64,000 nucleotides of DNA from NCBI GenBank assembly GCA_020091685.1, contig CM034599.1, forward strand, positions 2,573,641 through 2,637,640, given 5' to 3'. The notes under the pieces are model-generated. The model was given only the letters and a program-made list of their open reading frames with translations, was not told the DNA's origin and made no database searches. The DNA is from Lutjanus erythropterus (taxonomy: Eukaryota > Chordata > Actinopteri > Lutjaniformes > Lutjanidae). Each line of letters begins with the position of its first letter. Within the stretch, counting starts at the first letter, position 1. The translations under genes were made by a program, and so were the position numbers. Below, piece by piece: positions 1 through 12,620 of this stretch.

Positions 1-1514
1 CCAGGGCCCATGAAGACCAGGGCTGTTTGGGGGGGGTTGGGGTGCAGACGCTCGTATAAATACCAGGCTTAATGAAGGGAGGCAGTGGTGGCGCAGGTGG
101 TGTGGCAGTGCAGGTGGCACCTCTCGCCCCCAGGCTCCTGGGTGAGTCCGCTGCCACTGCCACTCCAGGGGGCACAGCAGCAGAGATTGCATTTTAATTA
201 CCAGGTACACCTTGTCCTCCTGATGGGTCACCGCCTTGGTGGGAGTGAGTCTGCAGACGTGCCTGTTTGCAGACCGGCTTTATCTCTACCTGCGTGTTTA
301 CAATGAGATACTCCCCTAAACGTTGTAGCATAATGCTCGAGCACGAATAGGGATCTTATTGTTCATGCTTGGCCTGTCACCACTCAACATAACTAATTCT
401 GTATATGGGCGAAACCGGCATCTCCCCTGAATTATGTGCACCTCTCTCCCTGTGGGGAGGCATCCATCCAGCCCCAGTCAGTGCTAACCCTCCCCTTGAG
501 GAGCTCTATCCACAGGGAGGTCCACACCTGTTTCCTCCCCCTCCCTCCTCACTCTGGAAAAATCATCTCTCTGCCTCTTCCAGTGGTAATTCAAAACTCT
601 TGACATTTCAAATGCTTCTTTAGTTGAGGATTCGAATTTTGTGCAAAGTGGCGCACCTGGGTGAGAAATGGATCTGCACCGTGCAGCACCCATCCCTTCT
701 GTGTGTCAAGACCGAGTGTGGATCAAAGTGACGTCACCCACTGGTTGGTTTTTGCTTTTGTGGACTTTTGAAGCCTTAAGTTTGGAGTTATAGAGGTTGC
801 CGTCCTGGTTTTTCAACCATATCGTGCACAGTAACGAAGGAGAGCGTGGAGCTGGTGGGTGAGGACTTGGGCGTAGCTTAGTTTTGGCTTGTTCGATCAG
901 CATGAAACAGCATTTGGCAAGTTTTCTGTAACAAGTTATTACTCCTTTAAATTACATTACTTGTTTTATTATGATATTGCTTTTGTATCGTGTTGGTGGC
1001 CTTGTTGCACCCTAAGGTTGAGCTGCTGATTCAGTAAACTGTTAACACCCAGAAAGCTTTGTTGTTAGGTATCCAGATGTTAGCTAGATGGTAGCAAAAG
1101 TCACAGTGGCAGCCATCTGGTGAGAATCTTTCTCGCATTTCAGCTAAACAGTACACCAAAATGTGTTTCTGAAAACATTTTAGGTGAGTAATAGGTGAGG
1201 AAGTAACAGAATCTTGATCCATGTTTGATCAACGCTGCTTAGTTTGACAGTTTGATCTGAGTTTTGTGAGCCCTGTGTGTTGCACTGGACACTGACTTAT
1301 CAGTCACACGGTAGCTCCATCCTAAGACATACCCTGCTTTATCGTCTGCTTTACTCTAAGTGGGACTGTAATTTACAAAATGAATGTCTTGCTGTATAAA
1401 AGAAGACTTGAAACTAGAGATTGAGACCATAAAGTCATGTTTACTGAGGAATAAATCAAGTGAGAAGTAGGCTTATTTTGCCATAGGAGTACATACAATC
1501 AGACTTCTTTTTGC
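1..1514. other. Non-coding stretch, no gene recognised
   Basis: Mixed-complexity vertebrate-type sequence. The first 300 bases are somewhat GC-richer and include a block around 190-250 that reads like possible conserved non-coding DNA. Short open frames here have no domain character, and I see no splice-bounded exon or repeat family. Confidence 0.5.
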
Positions 1515-1640
1515 AGTCAGTGAGGTCGCCCCCTGCTGGCCATTAAAAGGAATGCAGGTTTTAAGGCACTTCCACATTGGCTTCACTTTTCCGACCTGGA
1601 AGCTCCATCCACATGGGCAAGACCCCGTACAGATGGGTGA
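1515..1640 (+). repeat. Short interspersed repeat with CCCCCTGCTGGCC core
   Basis: The block beginning near the CCCCCTGCTGGCC core and running through the GGAATGCAGGTTTTAAGGCA stretch matches, from memory, a short repeat scattered widely in teleost genomes. It lies alone, and its borders are approximate. Within it, 1526-1539 fits the reverse complement of the CTCF core motif at 13 of 14 positions. Confidence 0.4.
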
Positions 1641-3514
1641 TGAGAGGGCTTGGGATGGAGGGATTTGGGGAGGGAGGGTTGTATGTCCAGGACATGTGAA
1701 GACACCACCCCACCCCCTCCCTACCCCCCCGACTCCCTCTCCGTCTCTCTGGGGATGCTTCTGTCAGCACACACCAGCACTCAGCAGCACAGATGTTGTT
1801 GCATTGTCTGGAGCACCAAAGCCCAGATCAGCCCAACTGGGAGCTTCTACTCATTAGCTATTGTCTCTGTGTGTCTGACTAGGCCTTTGATGAATGCAGC
1901 AGTTAGCCGAAGATCAGACACCAGACAGAGAGAACAGAGAACCAACCATCTATCCATCTGAAAAATACAGTTCAAAAGATAATACCCTGCTATGTTCAAC
2001 ATGTTCAAATGACCACTGCAGATTTCATATTTATTTCACTGTTTTTTTTTTGGTGTTTTGTTTTTAATAAATGCAAACCATAGTTGAGGTGCATCTTCTC
2101 CTTGATCGTACAGTTTGTCTTTTAGCTTTTTCTGCACTCAGCAAACATACTATATCATCTTAAGCTTTGTATTTACCATAAAGAGCATGGGGCTCTAAGC
2201 TCCGGAAAATAAAAGGGCACCGTGTCTGCCACTTGGAAACTCTGCTTCCCTCTTTGCTTACTCACCCAGAGAAAGGCCATGCTATTATTTATTTAATTCC
2301 CCCTCCTTCCCTTCTTCTCTCTTCCCCTTCATGCACCCACCCGCCCAGCCAGCCATCCAGCCAGCCAGCCAGCCAGCCAGCCGGGCTATGAACACATTGC
2401 GGGGCCTGAGGGCAGTACTGTGGACAACCTGCGCTGTGTTCACATGGCTGAGCAGAGAGCGAGTGAGGAAGACTGGCACGCTGAAACCAAACAGGTGTAT
2501 GATTCAGAGGCGTGAGCTGTGAAGGGTGAATTTCTTATACAAGTCAATGTTGCTTTTGGAGCAAACAGCGGCTTGGAGCTGTCCCAGGAAACATTTACAC
2601 GCATTGTGACTTTTTCCTCTCATAAGCCAAAAATGCATCCATTGTTTCATGGTGAGCTTTTCAAAGGCTGGAGGAATTTTGCATTCAGTCGTGCTTTATT
2701 ATACACCAGGATTAAAAGTAAATATTGGCTTAAATCACATTCATCATCATGACACGTAAAATATAAGTAATGATATGCTAGAATCTGCATGATGCTAATA
2801 ACTGTTCAGTGCTGTGATGTCTGTGGATTTCCTCTAGATGAGTTCTCAGTTTGTGTAGGTGGGTTCTTCATTTAGCCACAGATAATATCACACTTTTGTC
2901 ATAGTTCTATTTATTTTTTTCATGCCTACAAGAAGTCATCACATCCTGTGCATTTCTGGAACAATCTTGCCAGTGCTGGATGTCACTGAATTTCAATTTC
3001 AGTTTCAGAATGTCACAGATTAGAAGCATAAATCACACAGATGATTTTTTTGGAATGATTTTTTGCCATTTTGTCAAATATCGCTGATTGACTCTGTTCA
3101 GCGATTTAACAAGTACTTCACTGCGGAGCTCTGTGTGTGACACAGCGCAGTAGATCAGCAGTACTGCCCCTCATTTCACCTTAAAACACAGCTGGATCCA
3201 GACACCATGGAAGCAACGTAAGAATCACGACACTCCATGCTCCGCCAGCTTCACTGTACTTCAAGGGCAACATGTAGTCTGATTAAACAATATACCTTTT
3301 TCACTGAAGCTGTACTGATGTGAAATTGTAGGGTAAACACAGGTGTTACCGATTACGCTAATTAAGGGCCCATTCTATTTAGTGTAACAGACCTTCTCCA
3401 GTGAGCCAACATGCACAATAGTAGCTGTGTTTACCCTACGAGTGCATGTCAGAATGTCTATTATCATGAAACTTTTCAGTTTATTTTCTAGTATTACTAA
3501 CACAATTCCTTGTT
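1641..3514. other. Non-coding stretch with low-complexity tracts
   Basis: No gene or recognised transposon. It contains a C/T-rich region around 1700-1750, a T tract near 2042 and a pyrimidine run at 2298-2330 leading into the CAGC microsatellite. The 77-codon open frame at 2519-2752 has no recognisable features and looks like chance. Confidence 0.45.
2346..2382. repeat. (CAGC)n microsatellite
   Basis: About nine tandem CAGC-type units, interrupted once by ATCC. It directly follows a pyrimidine-rich run and short CACC units. Confidence 0.9.
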
Positions 3515-3650
3515 TAAAGGAGCGATATGTAAAACATTTAGTTGCAGCAGCAGATAGTTTATGAATACAGTATGTGTTGAATGTACTAACATAACTACAA
3601 CATATATTTAATTTTGCTGGGGACGTTTGACATCGGTGCACATTGGTGCT
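3515..3650 (+). mobile_element. Possible piggyBac-like MITE end
   Basis: TTTAAAGGAGCGATATGTAA at the left edge resembles the TTAA plus AGGAG-type terminus of teleost non-autonomous piggyBac-like elements. I could not find a matching right terminus, so this is at best a truncated copy. Confidence 0.25.
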
Positions 3651-4499
3651 ATGTTTACCATTTCTGCTAGCTTGCTTTTGATTTATTTTATATGCTGCAG
3701 CCTGAAAAACTACTCAGTTCTCACACACCTTTCCTGAAATGCCCTTTTCCTTTAGCGTTTCTTATCAGAGTACTCTGACTTACTTACTGTCTAACTAGTT
3801 TGTTATCCTCACAAAATATATCCGTCATTGTGCATCACATGACATTGCCATTGCACAATTTGGCCACTATGTCGGATTTGCTGCAAAGACCAACGCACTT
3901 CCTGGGGTCTTGCAAAAAACTCCAAAAAACAGGCCATCTGAGCAGTGGGTGTTTGTGGGCTTTCGGTCCAGTGGGACATTTTTTGGACTATTGAAGTTTC
4001 GAAATAATAGTCCCCATGCGTACAACTTTGGTAGGCCTAAGTATTGTAAATCAGAGTTTACCCAGGAAGTCAGTCTATATGTAAACAGTAATGGATGTTT
4101 ATCACGGAAATAATAATCATTTTATTGATTGCATGTCTTAGCCCATTGGATAATGTTGCCATGTCCCTGTCTCTACAATTAGTTCAATACGTAAAAAAGA
4201 TTCATGAAACTGCATGACAACACAATTTTCCTTTCGCAGTAAATGTAGCCTAATACTGACATATATTTTGGTTTCAGAGAACCATTAAACTGTGGCTGTT
4301 ATCGTGTTAAACAGGATATTTTTGGGTACATTTGTGTTTGAGTCTTTGAGTCTCCATTAGCTCTGTAGGAATTGATTTTCAGAGCAGCAGTCTGAGCTGC
4401 ATAACTGGAAATATTATTTTGAACAGCAATAAAGTCATACAATTTTAATGGGGCTTTTTTACTACCTAACTTGTAATCAATGACAATCAAAGAAAGTTA
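3651..4499. other. Non-coding stretch, nothing recognised
   Basis: No recognised gene, RNA or repeat. The short frames at 3800-4113 overlap one another and show no coding bias. Confidence 0.4.
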
Positions 4500-5036
4500 C
4501 AGAACATCCAGCCGTTTCAGACCCTCATCCCTTTTCACTGCACTCCTACAAAAAGATTTGACCTGCACACTGGAACAGCACAGTGTTTAATAATGTGGTT
4601 TAACAAGAAATCAACGGACCTCTCCACACTTTGGAATACAGAAATGACACAATGTCCCGGAGGAGTCACTAAGGAAGTGGACACATAAATCTCTGCACAG
4701 TCAGTCCTTGAAGGCTGGACCTTGAGGTTAAGATAAGAGACCATGTTAGTGGTTATTAAGTGAAAGTTTCCAATCGATAGCCAGAGAGACGTAATCAGGG
4801 AGGGTTTAATTGCAGAGGGGAAGACATCTATTCACGTTATTGCAGCAGCTGTCCAGAAAAGCTTAATTTTTTGCCCCAGAGTCTCCCTCCCACCATCCGA
4901 CCCCGACTGACCTCCTGAAAGGCTACCGCTCGCACCGTGCAGAGGTGTCAGACATTTAGTGATATCACTCCGGTTTTATTTTGTGACATTTTGTATGACT
5001 CATCTCTCCACAGTATTACTGACGTCAATGCATTGT
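4500..5036. promoter_or_regulatory. Candidate conserved non-coding element
   Basis: High-complexity, repeat-free sequence with homeodomain-type AATTA and TTTAATTG motifs and an E-box-like CAGCTG near 4845. It ends at a 14-base A tract (5037-5050). The impression of conservation is by eye only, and a 69-codon minus-strand open frame inside it has no domain character. Confidence 0.3.
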
Positions 5037-6100
5037 AAAAAAAAAAAAAAGGTGAGCTTTTTCAGTCTAAATCATCACCATTATCCACATACAGAATAAA
5101 TTTATTTGGGACGATGCATGATGTAAAATATTCCATTTTCTTTCAAATAGCCTAACAGAAGAATTTTCTTTCAGACAGAACTTTTCTTTGTCTCAAAAGT
5201 AAGAATCAGATGAGCATGCATGGGAAAGAGTTTATCAGCTTTCCAGAAGGAAAACTTATGAATACAACTCCCTTTTTTATGACTCCGAATTCTCTAAAGC
5301 ATTAACCTTTAAAAATTAGATTTACATCTGCATTTGTCAACCTCCACCGGGTAAACCTGGCAATAAACACCTCAGAGACTCCAAACATCTCCCATGACCT
5401 CAGAAAATATTTGACTCAAGTTATATATCAAGCATCAATTACAGCTCATAAAATGAATCACTGAATACAACAGTTAAGCCTTTGTACTGTCTGGTACACT
5501 ATGATAAAATACAAACTGATTTTTTAAAACAATATTCCAACATTAATCACATTAAAATTGTAGTTTTTGCTAATAGGGTTCCACTCAATAAGGTGTTTAA
5601 ATATAAGGATTCAGCGTTACAGATAAATTGGATTCTCACAAAGAAAATTGGCTGCATTATTCAGTGCAGTGCTTGTCTCCTTTCTTATTTAAAGAGATTC
5701 TGCTACATTATGTTGCATGATCATTACAAGCATAAAAGCCCATTCATTTCTACAGCAGGTTCTGCAGCAGCCTGTTCATTTCTGGCTCCATGTGCTGCTT
5801 GATCACCAAAATCCAAAGGCGACTTATTGCGGGGAATTTCATGCCATGAAACGATGATGATGATGATGTGAATGGATGGCTGATGCCGTGTCAAATCCAG
5901 TAGATGTCAGTAAATTGGAACATATGTTACTTAAACTATAACATCATGATAATTCTCCTCCAAGATGGCTCATAAAACTGGAATTTATTAGCCTAAATCT
6001 AGGGTGATGATAACATAGATAATTTTTAATGGAAGGTTAATGTGAGAATCAAAAGATAAAAATGTACCCTTTGGCCTTGTATCAGCTGGATCCTACAGTG
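5037..6100. other. AT-rich non-coding stretch
   Basis: It starts at a poly-A tract and is AT-rich throughout, with a short GAT trinucleotide run at 5853-5867. The 106-codon frame at 5482-5802 is AT-driven and has no recognisable features. Confidence 0.4.
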
Positions 6101-6850
6101 CCGTGCTAAAATCTGAACAATTTTTATGCACCGTGGGGTGTTCCCCTTTCATTACATTTTATAGCTTAAAGCATAAAAATATACGGAACATTTTCATGGC
6201 TAATAAAATCCCAGATCTTTACATGATAAGCAGAATGGAGACACAGTGTAAAGGAAAGCGGAGCTCCTGCAAAATATTCCCTCTGCTATTTGTCCCAGCG
6301 CCGTCCCACCAGGATGAGGAGTGTGTTCAGCTGCTTGCGAGCCATACCTCCTCCCAGCGGGGACCTGGAGAGCCTGCTCTGACACAAGCACACAGGCAGC
6401 GCTTCCTCTATTCCCACAGACGCACTTTTAAAATAGGCCACATTGGAGAAAACATGACTTTTCACTATTCTAATAAATGGGAGCCTGCCTGTTTATTATT
6501 AATGACATCCCAGCACACTTTTCAGATTTGGTTGGTGTTACGCTGTGTGAGTAATTTATATTCATGCCAGCGTGAGAGCCTGCGTGTGTATGCTTACTGT
6601 CTTTTTACTGTCAGCTATGTGTAGTAGTTCCATGAAATTTTAATGTTTACCAGGTCAGTCCTGACCTTCTTAATCCTCCTGGTTATTAATATGGTAAAGC
6701 CAACACAGAGGAACAATTAATCAAAAACACCTCTTTTCTTCCCTTTCTCACCTTTCATACATATTAATTATATTGGGCTGCCTTGGGCTGAGGAGTGCAT
6801 TAACATGTATGTACCAGTGCAGAGAAATAAGTCAAAAAGCAGAGCGACTC
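6101..6850. promoter_or_regulatory. Candidate conserved non-coding element cluster
   Basis: A long repeat-free block of even complexity. It has many homeodomain/POU-like AT cores (TTATTATTAATGACATC, GGTTATTAATATGG, CATATTAATTATATTGGGC) between GC-balanced segments. It holds a 173-codon stop-free frame (6103-6624, GTG start). That frame has no initiator ATG at its edge, no splice-bounded look and no family motif, so I read the openness as chance. A developmental enhancer is the most natural reading, unverified. Confidence 0.4.
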
Positions 6851-7384
6851 TGCCCCTACAGCGTGCCGTACTTCCCCAGGATTAGCCTTATGAGGCTGAG
6901 TGGCAGGAACTTGAACATGACAGAGCACTGATACACTTTCTTGTCCAGACAATTATCTGTGCCCTACTTTTAAAGCTAATTCTACACGGGCCCCCCAGGT
7001 TGTGTGTGAAGCATCCTGGTGGGGGGGCAGCAGTGGAGGGTGTCAGTCACATGAGGACCAGACTGCCCCGGAGCAAAGCTGCGGGTCCCTCCTCAGAGGG
7101 AGGGGGGGCAGAAAGGAGGAGGAGGAGGGGGGGGGGGTCGGGATGATTGAAATAGAAGTTGAGATGTAGGACACATAAATAAAGCGATTTTTTTTTCCCT
7201 GGAATACACTTCCCTCTCCTCACATTTACATAATACTCCACCATGCGCACCATCACTTCTATCAGCCCCAAGGTTTATGGAGTCATGTGATGATGCATGG
7301 AGCAGCAGGATTGGCCAGTAATTCACATCAGCTTCCTAAATATTAGCAGCGCTACTCAAAACATCATGTTTACAGCAGGTAAAT
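6851..7384. other. Non-coding stretch with G-rich tract
   Basis: It contains G runs at 7020-7027 and a purine-rich GGA/GGG tract at 7097-7138. The sequence after it (7195-7340) reads as complex and possibly conserved. The overlapping proline-rich minus-strand frames are a by-product of the G tract. Confidence 0.4.
7097..7138 (+). repeat. G-rich purine tract
   Basis: AGGGAGGGGGGGCAG followed by GGA repeats and an 11-12 base G run. At least four G runs of three or more on the + strand fit the G-quadruplex pattern. Confidence 0.7.
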
Positions 7385-8490
7385 ATTAGGCATGTGTAAC
7401 AAAATATCAGTACATGAACATTAAGATATAATGTTTTGTGATACTATATCGATTCTCAAAAACACTACATCGATTTTTAATCAGAGCCCACCTCATTCTG
7501 GATTTTGGGGGCTGATACAGAAATAATGGAGAAAAAAAAATCTTATATTCTTAATAACGAACATAGGCTACAGGATATAGAATATACACATAAACATACA
7601 TTTTTTGCAATGATCCTACAAAAGTGGTTAACACTTGTGACAAAGATATTCAGCAATAAACTATATGGCCCAAAATAACATCAGGGCCCTGAAACAGTAA
7701 ACTCTCAACTTTTTAAAGAATTATTAATAACTATAAAAACACAAAACTAGAATGCTCCCTATAAAAACAAAAAAATAAAAACAATCTGCATTATGTTCAT
7801 ATCAGACAACATATATGCTGATATAGAAGTGATAGACCAATATTTGGCCAATATATCAGTCATAGTCCATTTTTAATTCATAGTGTACATGCAACGACTC
7901 CTGGTCGTGTTTTTCTTCTGCTCTAATGTCACAATGTAAACTGAGTCAGGATGAAGAAAACACCAAAGGTGCAAAGAGACATCACTGTTTGTATCTGTAT
8001 CTGTCCAACCTGCAAAATTATCTGTCTTTGTGTTTGGATAGACAGCTAGAAGTGGGCAGTTTTTATACTGGAAGTCACATTAAATTGGACAAATGTTGCA
8101 ATTTTTAACCTAATATTTATTGGTGGCTTCAGATAGAAGAAATATCTGTTTCCATCACATTATTTGTATTTTCGCAAATTATGTTCAAGTGCTTCACTGG
8201 TCAGCACTCATCTTTGCTCAGATTGCACATTAGATGTAAATCTGTTCTGATTGCATAAAGAAGTTAACTGTTGAAACTCAGATTTTATACATATGATTTT
8301 TTGTTCTTGTCACCCCTTGTAACTCCTGCATCGTGATATGTATTGTATCACTGGATTCTAATATGCAGTCCAGGTAAATATATTGTTAATGGGGTTTTGT
8401 TGTTGTTGTTGTTGTTGTTGTTGAAGTACCTGCTGTACTATTGTGATATTTATTGCATCTCCAAATTCTTACCAGTACACAGATCTATAT
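7385..8490. mobile_element. Possible decayed DNA-transposon remnant
   Basis: The left segment (about 7385-7490, with GTGATACTATATCGATTCTC) and the right segment (about 8320-8480, with CATCGTGATATGTATTGTAT and TGTGATATTTATTGCATCTC) resemble ends of an ATCGATAC-rich repeat I recall from teleost genomes. The interior is AT-rich and unrecognised. The right segment is split by a TTG microsatellite. The link between the two ends is inference. Confidence 0.25.
8397..8423. repeat. (TTG)n microsatellite
   Basis: About nine uninterrupted TTG/GTT units. Confidence 0.9.
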
Positions 8491-8716
8491 AGAAATTATA
8501 TTAGTATTAGTTTTCAACTATTAATATAATAGTAACATGATGCTGAACATGCATTAAGGATGATGATGGACTGAATTTCAGACCCTCGGAGGACTAGCTA
8601 GTGTCAACGGCATCAACTAATGGGGATCCCTTTAAATAAATTAGATTAAATAAATAAACTACTACATTACTCTATTTTTTAATAATAGATGAATTAGTTT
8701 TAGTTGTTTGTTAAGA

Positions 8717-8944
8717 AAGAAAAAGTCCAAATTCTCTGATTTCAGCTATTTAAATGTGAATATTGTCTGATTTCTTTACTCTTCTCTGACAGCAAACTAA
8801 CCATCTCTGAGTTGGGGACAAAACAAGACATTTGAGGACGTCACTGTGCGTTTTGGGAAACACTGATCAACATTTTCTGACATTTTACAGACCAAACAAC
8901 TAATGAATGATTAATCAAGAAAATAATGATTAAGAGCTGCAGCC
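8717..8944 (-). repeat. Interspersed repeat, GGGCTGCAACTA family
   Basis: Read on the minus strand it starts GGCTGCAGCTCTTAATCATT and continues with the TTTGGTCTGTAAAATGTCAG and GACGTCCTCAAATGTCTTGT segments of a family I recall as very common in teleost introns. A second copy in the opposite orientation lies at 41158-41418. I cannot place it in a named superfamily. Confidence 0.65.
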
Positions 8945-9789
8945 TGTCTCAGTGTTTGTGCTGTTTCTCATCATATTCAAACGATGAAGGCCTGGATTCA
9001 CTCTTGCTGCTCAGGCTATTGTACTTGCACACTGCATGACCTCCAAGGAGAGATGGAAGACAATGCGAGCGTGCTGGATGAAAGGGCATCGGAGAGCGGC
9101 CGCGTCCATGGGTGGGGGAACGGGGAGGATGGGAAGCAGATGGCAGTGGCTCCGTCCCATCAGCACAACAGAAGGGGGACTCAAGATGGCCACAGGCCCC
9201 CCTCACATTAACAGCATTCAGGGAGACGCCTTATCATCCCGCCAGCGTGATACGTTTTTAACAACATCCAACGCCCCCCCCCCCCCTCAACCTCCACCCC
9301 CCAACCCCTAATCACACTATACTGGAGATGCTGAATCAATCATCTGGGTACTTACAGTGTTACATTAAAGTCAAGGGTAGAGCCTATCGCATATAGCCTA
9401 AAAATGGGATCTCGATGAGGAAATATATTCCTCAAAATGAGACAGAATAAAATCAGGTTTAAGATGACGGGGCACGACCCGCCTGACGTGCCTCGTGGTC
9501 GACTATGAATGAGGCTGCGGCGTCTCCGAGCAGCTTGTCTGGGAGATAACCTTCAGCAGCCTCCCATCCCTCGCCTCTCCTCCTCGCAGTGTGAAGAGCA
9601 TGTACTGAATAGGTGCTAATTAAGCTTTGTGAATATAAAGAAGATGCCATACTGTTGCAGTCAGGAAAAAAAAAAACACGCTTACAGTAAAACACACCAC
9701 CTTCTTCTCCAGTCAAGACATCACAGTTCACTCAGAACATCCTGCACAAATTTATTTTCGTGTGAGCTGAAAGGGATTTTTTTTGCTTG
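8945..9789. promoter_or_regulatory. Candidate conserved non-coding sequence
   Basis: Complex, repeat-poor sequence, GC-richer from 9040 to 9240, with an internal poly-C tract (9274-9286). Several 60-90 codon frames overlap on both strands without agreement, which argues against coding. Conservation is a guess from appearance. Confidence 0.25.
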
Positions 9790-10085
9790 AGAAATGTATA
9801 TGTATATAGCCACAGTAAATCAGAGGTTGAATCTAAATTGTTCATCTGATGACTTTTCCCCATGCAGCATAGTTCATCATACAGGCCAGCGACAGAGCAG
9901 CAAAAAACCAAAGAATCATGCATCTTTGCGAGTAGAAATTAATAAAAACACTATGTCAAGGAGCCAGGAAAAATGGTTTCCCCTAATGGATTCTCCACAG
10001 AAAACAGCTTTTAGACAATCAATCTTTTCTTTGAAAGCCCAATTATTTAAGTAATTGTTCCTTACAATTGCCACAGGAATTTGTC
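9790..10085. promoter_or_regulatory. Candidate conserved non-coding element
   Basis: Repeat-free block with AATTATTTAAGTAATTG and AGAAATTAATAAAAAC homeodomain-type cores and a complex body through the GGTTTCCCCTAATGGATTCT segment. Open frames on both strands are short and overlapping. The call is by appearance only. Confidence 0.35.
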
Positions 10086-10233
10086 CTCTGGACGCTGTAA
10101 AAGTAAGCATCTTTTGTCACTCGTAAAATGGCTCATACCATTTTTATTGTACTCATTTAATTTCTTTGCTACAGTTCTACTTAACACCCCTTTGTCTACA
10201 TTTATAAAACGGTTCATTCTCTATTTGTCAAGG

Positions 10234-10299
<66 letters not shown>

Positions 10300-12489
10300 G
10301 CTTGTAGTGTTATGGCATAATCGACAGTCACACAGAGCGCAGTGTCAATCAGAGGTGGAGTTTTGTTTACAGTGAGCTGTAAACACCTGTTGACTGACAT
10401 GCTGTCACTTCTACAGTAGATGGTAATGAGTGTACAGCTGATGTCTTATTGCATGATACAGCAGAGTTTGATTTAACTGCGCCATCATTCATTCAGCCTT
10501 GATAACGGCACAAAACGTGCAAATTAAAAAGAAAAGACTATTCATGAAACGCTAAAAACATTAATCAGATATTATTTCACCCAGTTTTAGCCTCTTAGAG
10601 TCACACTTCTATAATTGGTTATTTATATTTTTAAAGGAAAGCAAAAAGACATTCATCTGGTTAATTTTGAAAATCAACACACTGAGACGTTGTTAATAAA
10701 TTCTTGAACTGAGAGCAGAAGACGGTCATCTTGCTTCGTGTTGTCGACTCTTCTCCTATGCATCGGTCTGCTTAGAGGTGTGCAAAAGTTTTGCACTTTG
10801 CTTTGCACATTTAAAAAAATGTACCAAACTCTGCATCACAAATATAATATTTAACAAGAATACTCACTCCCCATGTACAAGTAGCATTACACATCTTAAC
10901 TGTATGTGATGATTACAGCAAAAAAATTACAGGAACTGAAATACTTTATTTGTTTTACTTTGGCATTTCTTTTGCATTAAGTAACCCCAAAGATGCATAA
11001 CCAGCTGGGAATACTGGACAACTGCCCTGGAGCCCCAAACAACCAACAACAAGTTTATTATAGTCTGATGTCACAAAGCAGGCTTTGTACATACAATAAA
11101 AACAGCAATAAACACACAAAATGAATAAGATAAGCAAATACAATATTTAATACATGGTATAAATACAGTAATGAGCATCACTGAAAAAAAAAAACGTCGT
11201 TTGTGTTGTGATACCCTTTGAGGGTATAACAGACGTAAGAAAGTGTAGGTGTATTTGCTAAAATATCCCATATAGTAGAATTTAATTTTTCAGATAGTTG
11301 AGTTTACTGTGAGCAAGAAAAGATTCACGAGTTTTGAGAGGTGTGTTTGGCACATGTATGTGGTAAAAATCCATATTTTGGCCACCAAACTACTGCATAA
11401 CTGACCGCTGATGTGCCAAATGTTCTGCAACCATATTGAGAAATACACACACAAAACTGAAGACAAGTTTAATCTGCAATAAGCAGATATTACACAGACA
11501 GACAATTTAAACTGGTTTGGAAAGTCGAACACAAATGAAATAATTACGAGCCAAATAGATTTTACCTCTCCCAGAAATCTGCAGTAACGGCCAGCAGTCT
11601 TCTAAAAGGCTTTACTTGCATCATTATTATAATTTTGTTTTGCTTGTTAGTGTCCAGGTTACTGACAGCCTGCAAAATACTGTTACAATTAGGCCTGGCA
11701 GCAGTGCCAGATGTTTCTCTGAGCGGAGAGAGGGAGATGTCAAAACACCTGTCTGATCACCATGGTGCACATGCTGGTGCAACCAGCAACAGTGCAACCA
11801 GTCCTTGTTAGTTTAGTCTCCTCTTCAAGGCCCAGTCTGTGACTACACAATGGACACCTCTGCTGACAAAGACACTGCACAGTTTTTTCAACATCACTGT
11901 AGAGTTCGCTTTAGAGGCACCATTTCATCTAATAGTGCAGCATTTTTTATAGCATTTATTGGATTAATTCTTTTCCTCACTTAGAAATTTACTTTCTGGG
12001 TGATACAGTAAATGACAATAGATGTAAAGTCATTTAGTGACATTTATTGTGTAAGTTTGTCTTTTTAAACCTTCCATATGTGAATATATCTCAGGGTTTC
12101 ATGTCAAATTACATTTTGATAGATTACATGGAAATGTTATTGCCAAATTATACATAAATACTGAATCTAGTTGATTATTAAAAGCTTAAATCTGCAATAT
12201 GGGACTTCCAAATATAAATGAATGTCTGTTACATTGAAGGTCTTGCCAAACAAGTTCACACAATGCTAATTAAAGCTATCGCTGCCAGGTAAATCTCTCT
12301 GTATTTCTCAGTACACTGGAGTATTTTCAAACTGGTGCTGTGGTGTTTTTTGCAACCAGGTCTCTTCAATCTGCAGACAAATAACATGACTTTAGACTTT
12401 CAGTTTGTGCAGGTGATACGACAATCCTTACCATTAACTTGTGAAGAGAGCAGATCCATGGTCAGATGACCTTTGTTGTCATGGAAACA
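10086..12489. other. AT-rich non-coding stretch
   Basis: No gene recognised. After the CA microsatellite the sequence is AT-rich with poly-A-like interruptions. Minus-strand frames at 10955-11532 are rich in Y, F, C and I codons, as AT-rich non-coding DNA gives. The segment 11690-11930 is GC-balanced but has no identifiable feature. Confidence 0.45.
10235..10297. repeat. (CA)n microsatellite
   Basis: About 31 uninterrupted AC units, one of the longest pure dinucleotide tracts in the window and likely polymorphic. Confidence 0.97.
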
Positions 12490-12620
12490 AAAATAAACAT
12501 GTGGTTAACATGTGCAGTGCTTGCAGTTTGATTAGGTTTAAGCAACAAAACTTATTAGATTTGGGAAAAGATCATTCTTTGCGTTACGTGCATCAGATGC
12601 AATATCAAAGTCCAAAGTTG
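12490..12620 (+). repeat. Teleost interspersed repeat fragment (TTAGGTTTA...CAACAAAAC type)
   Basis: GATTAGGTTTAAGCAACAAA followed by GGGAAAAGATCATTC matches the recurring TTAGGTTTAGGCAACAAAAC / GGAAAAGATCAT signature of a fish repeat. Related phrases occur at 24340 and 62850 in this window. Borders are uncertain. The open frame running over it (12441-12851) is therefore not a gene candidate. Confidence 0.4.

Noticed and set aside
2346-2382. CRISPR-like tandem array
   Set aside because: Pure CAGC microsatellite with no spacers. No CRISPR-type structure occurs anywhere in the window.
6103-6624. 173-codon open frame on the plus strand
   Set aside because: It opens with GTG, has no domain, signal or splice-bounded edge, and lies in AT-core-rich enhancer-like DNA. 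Composition explains the openness.
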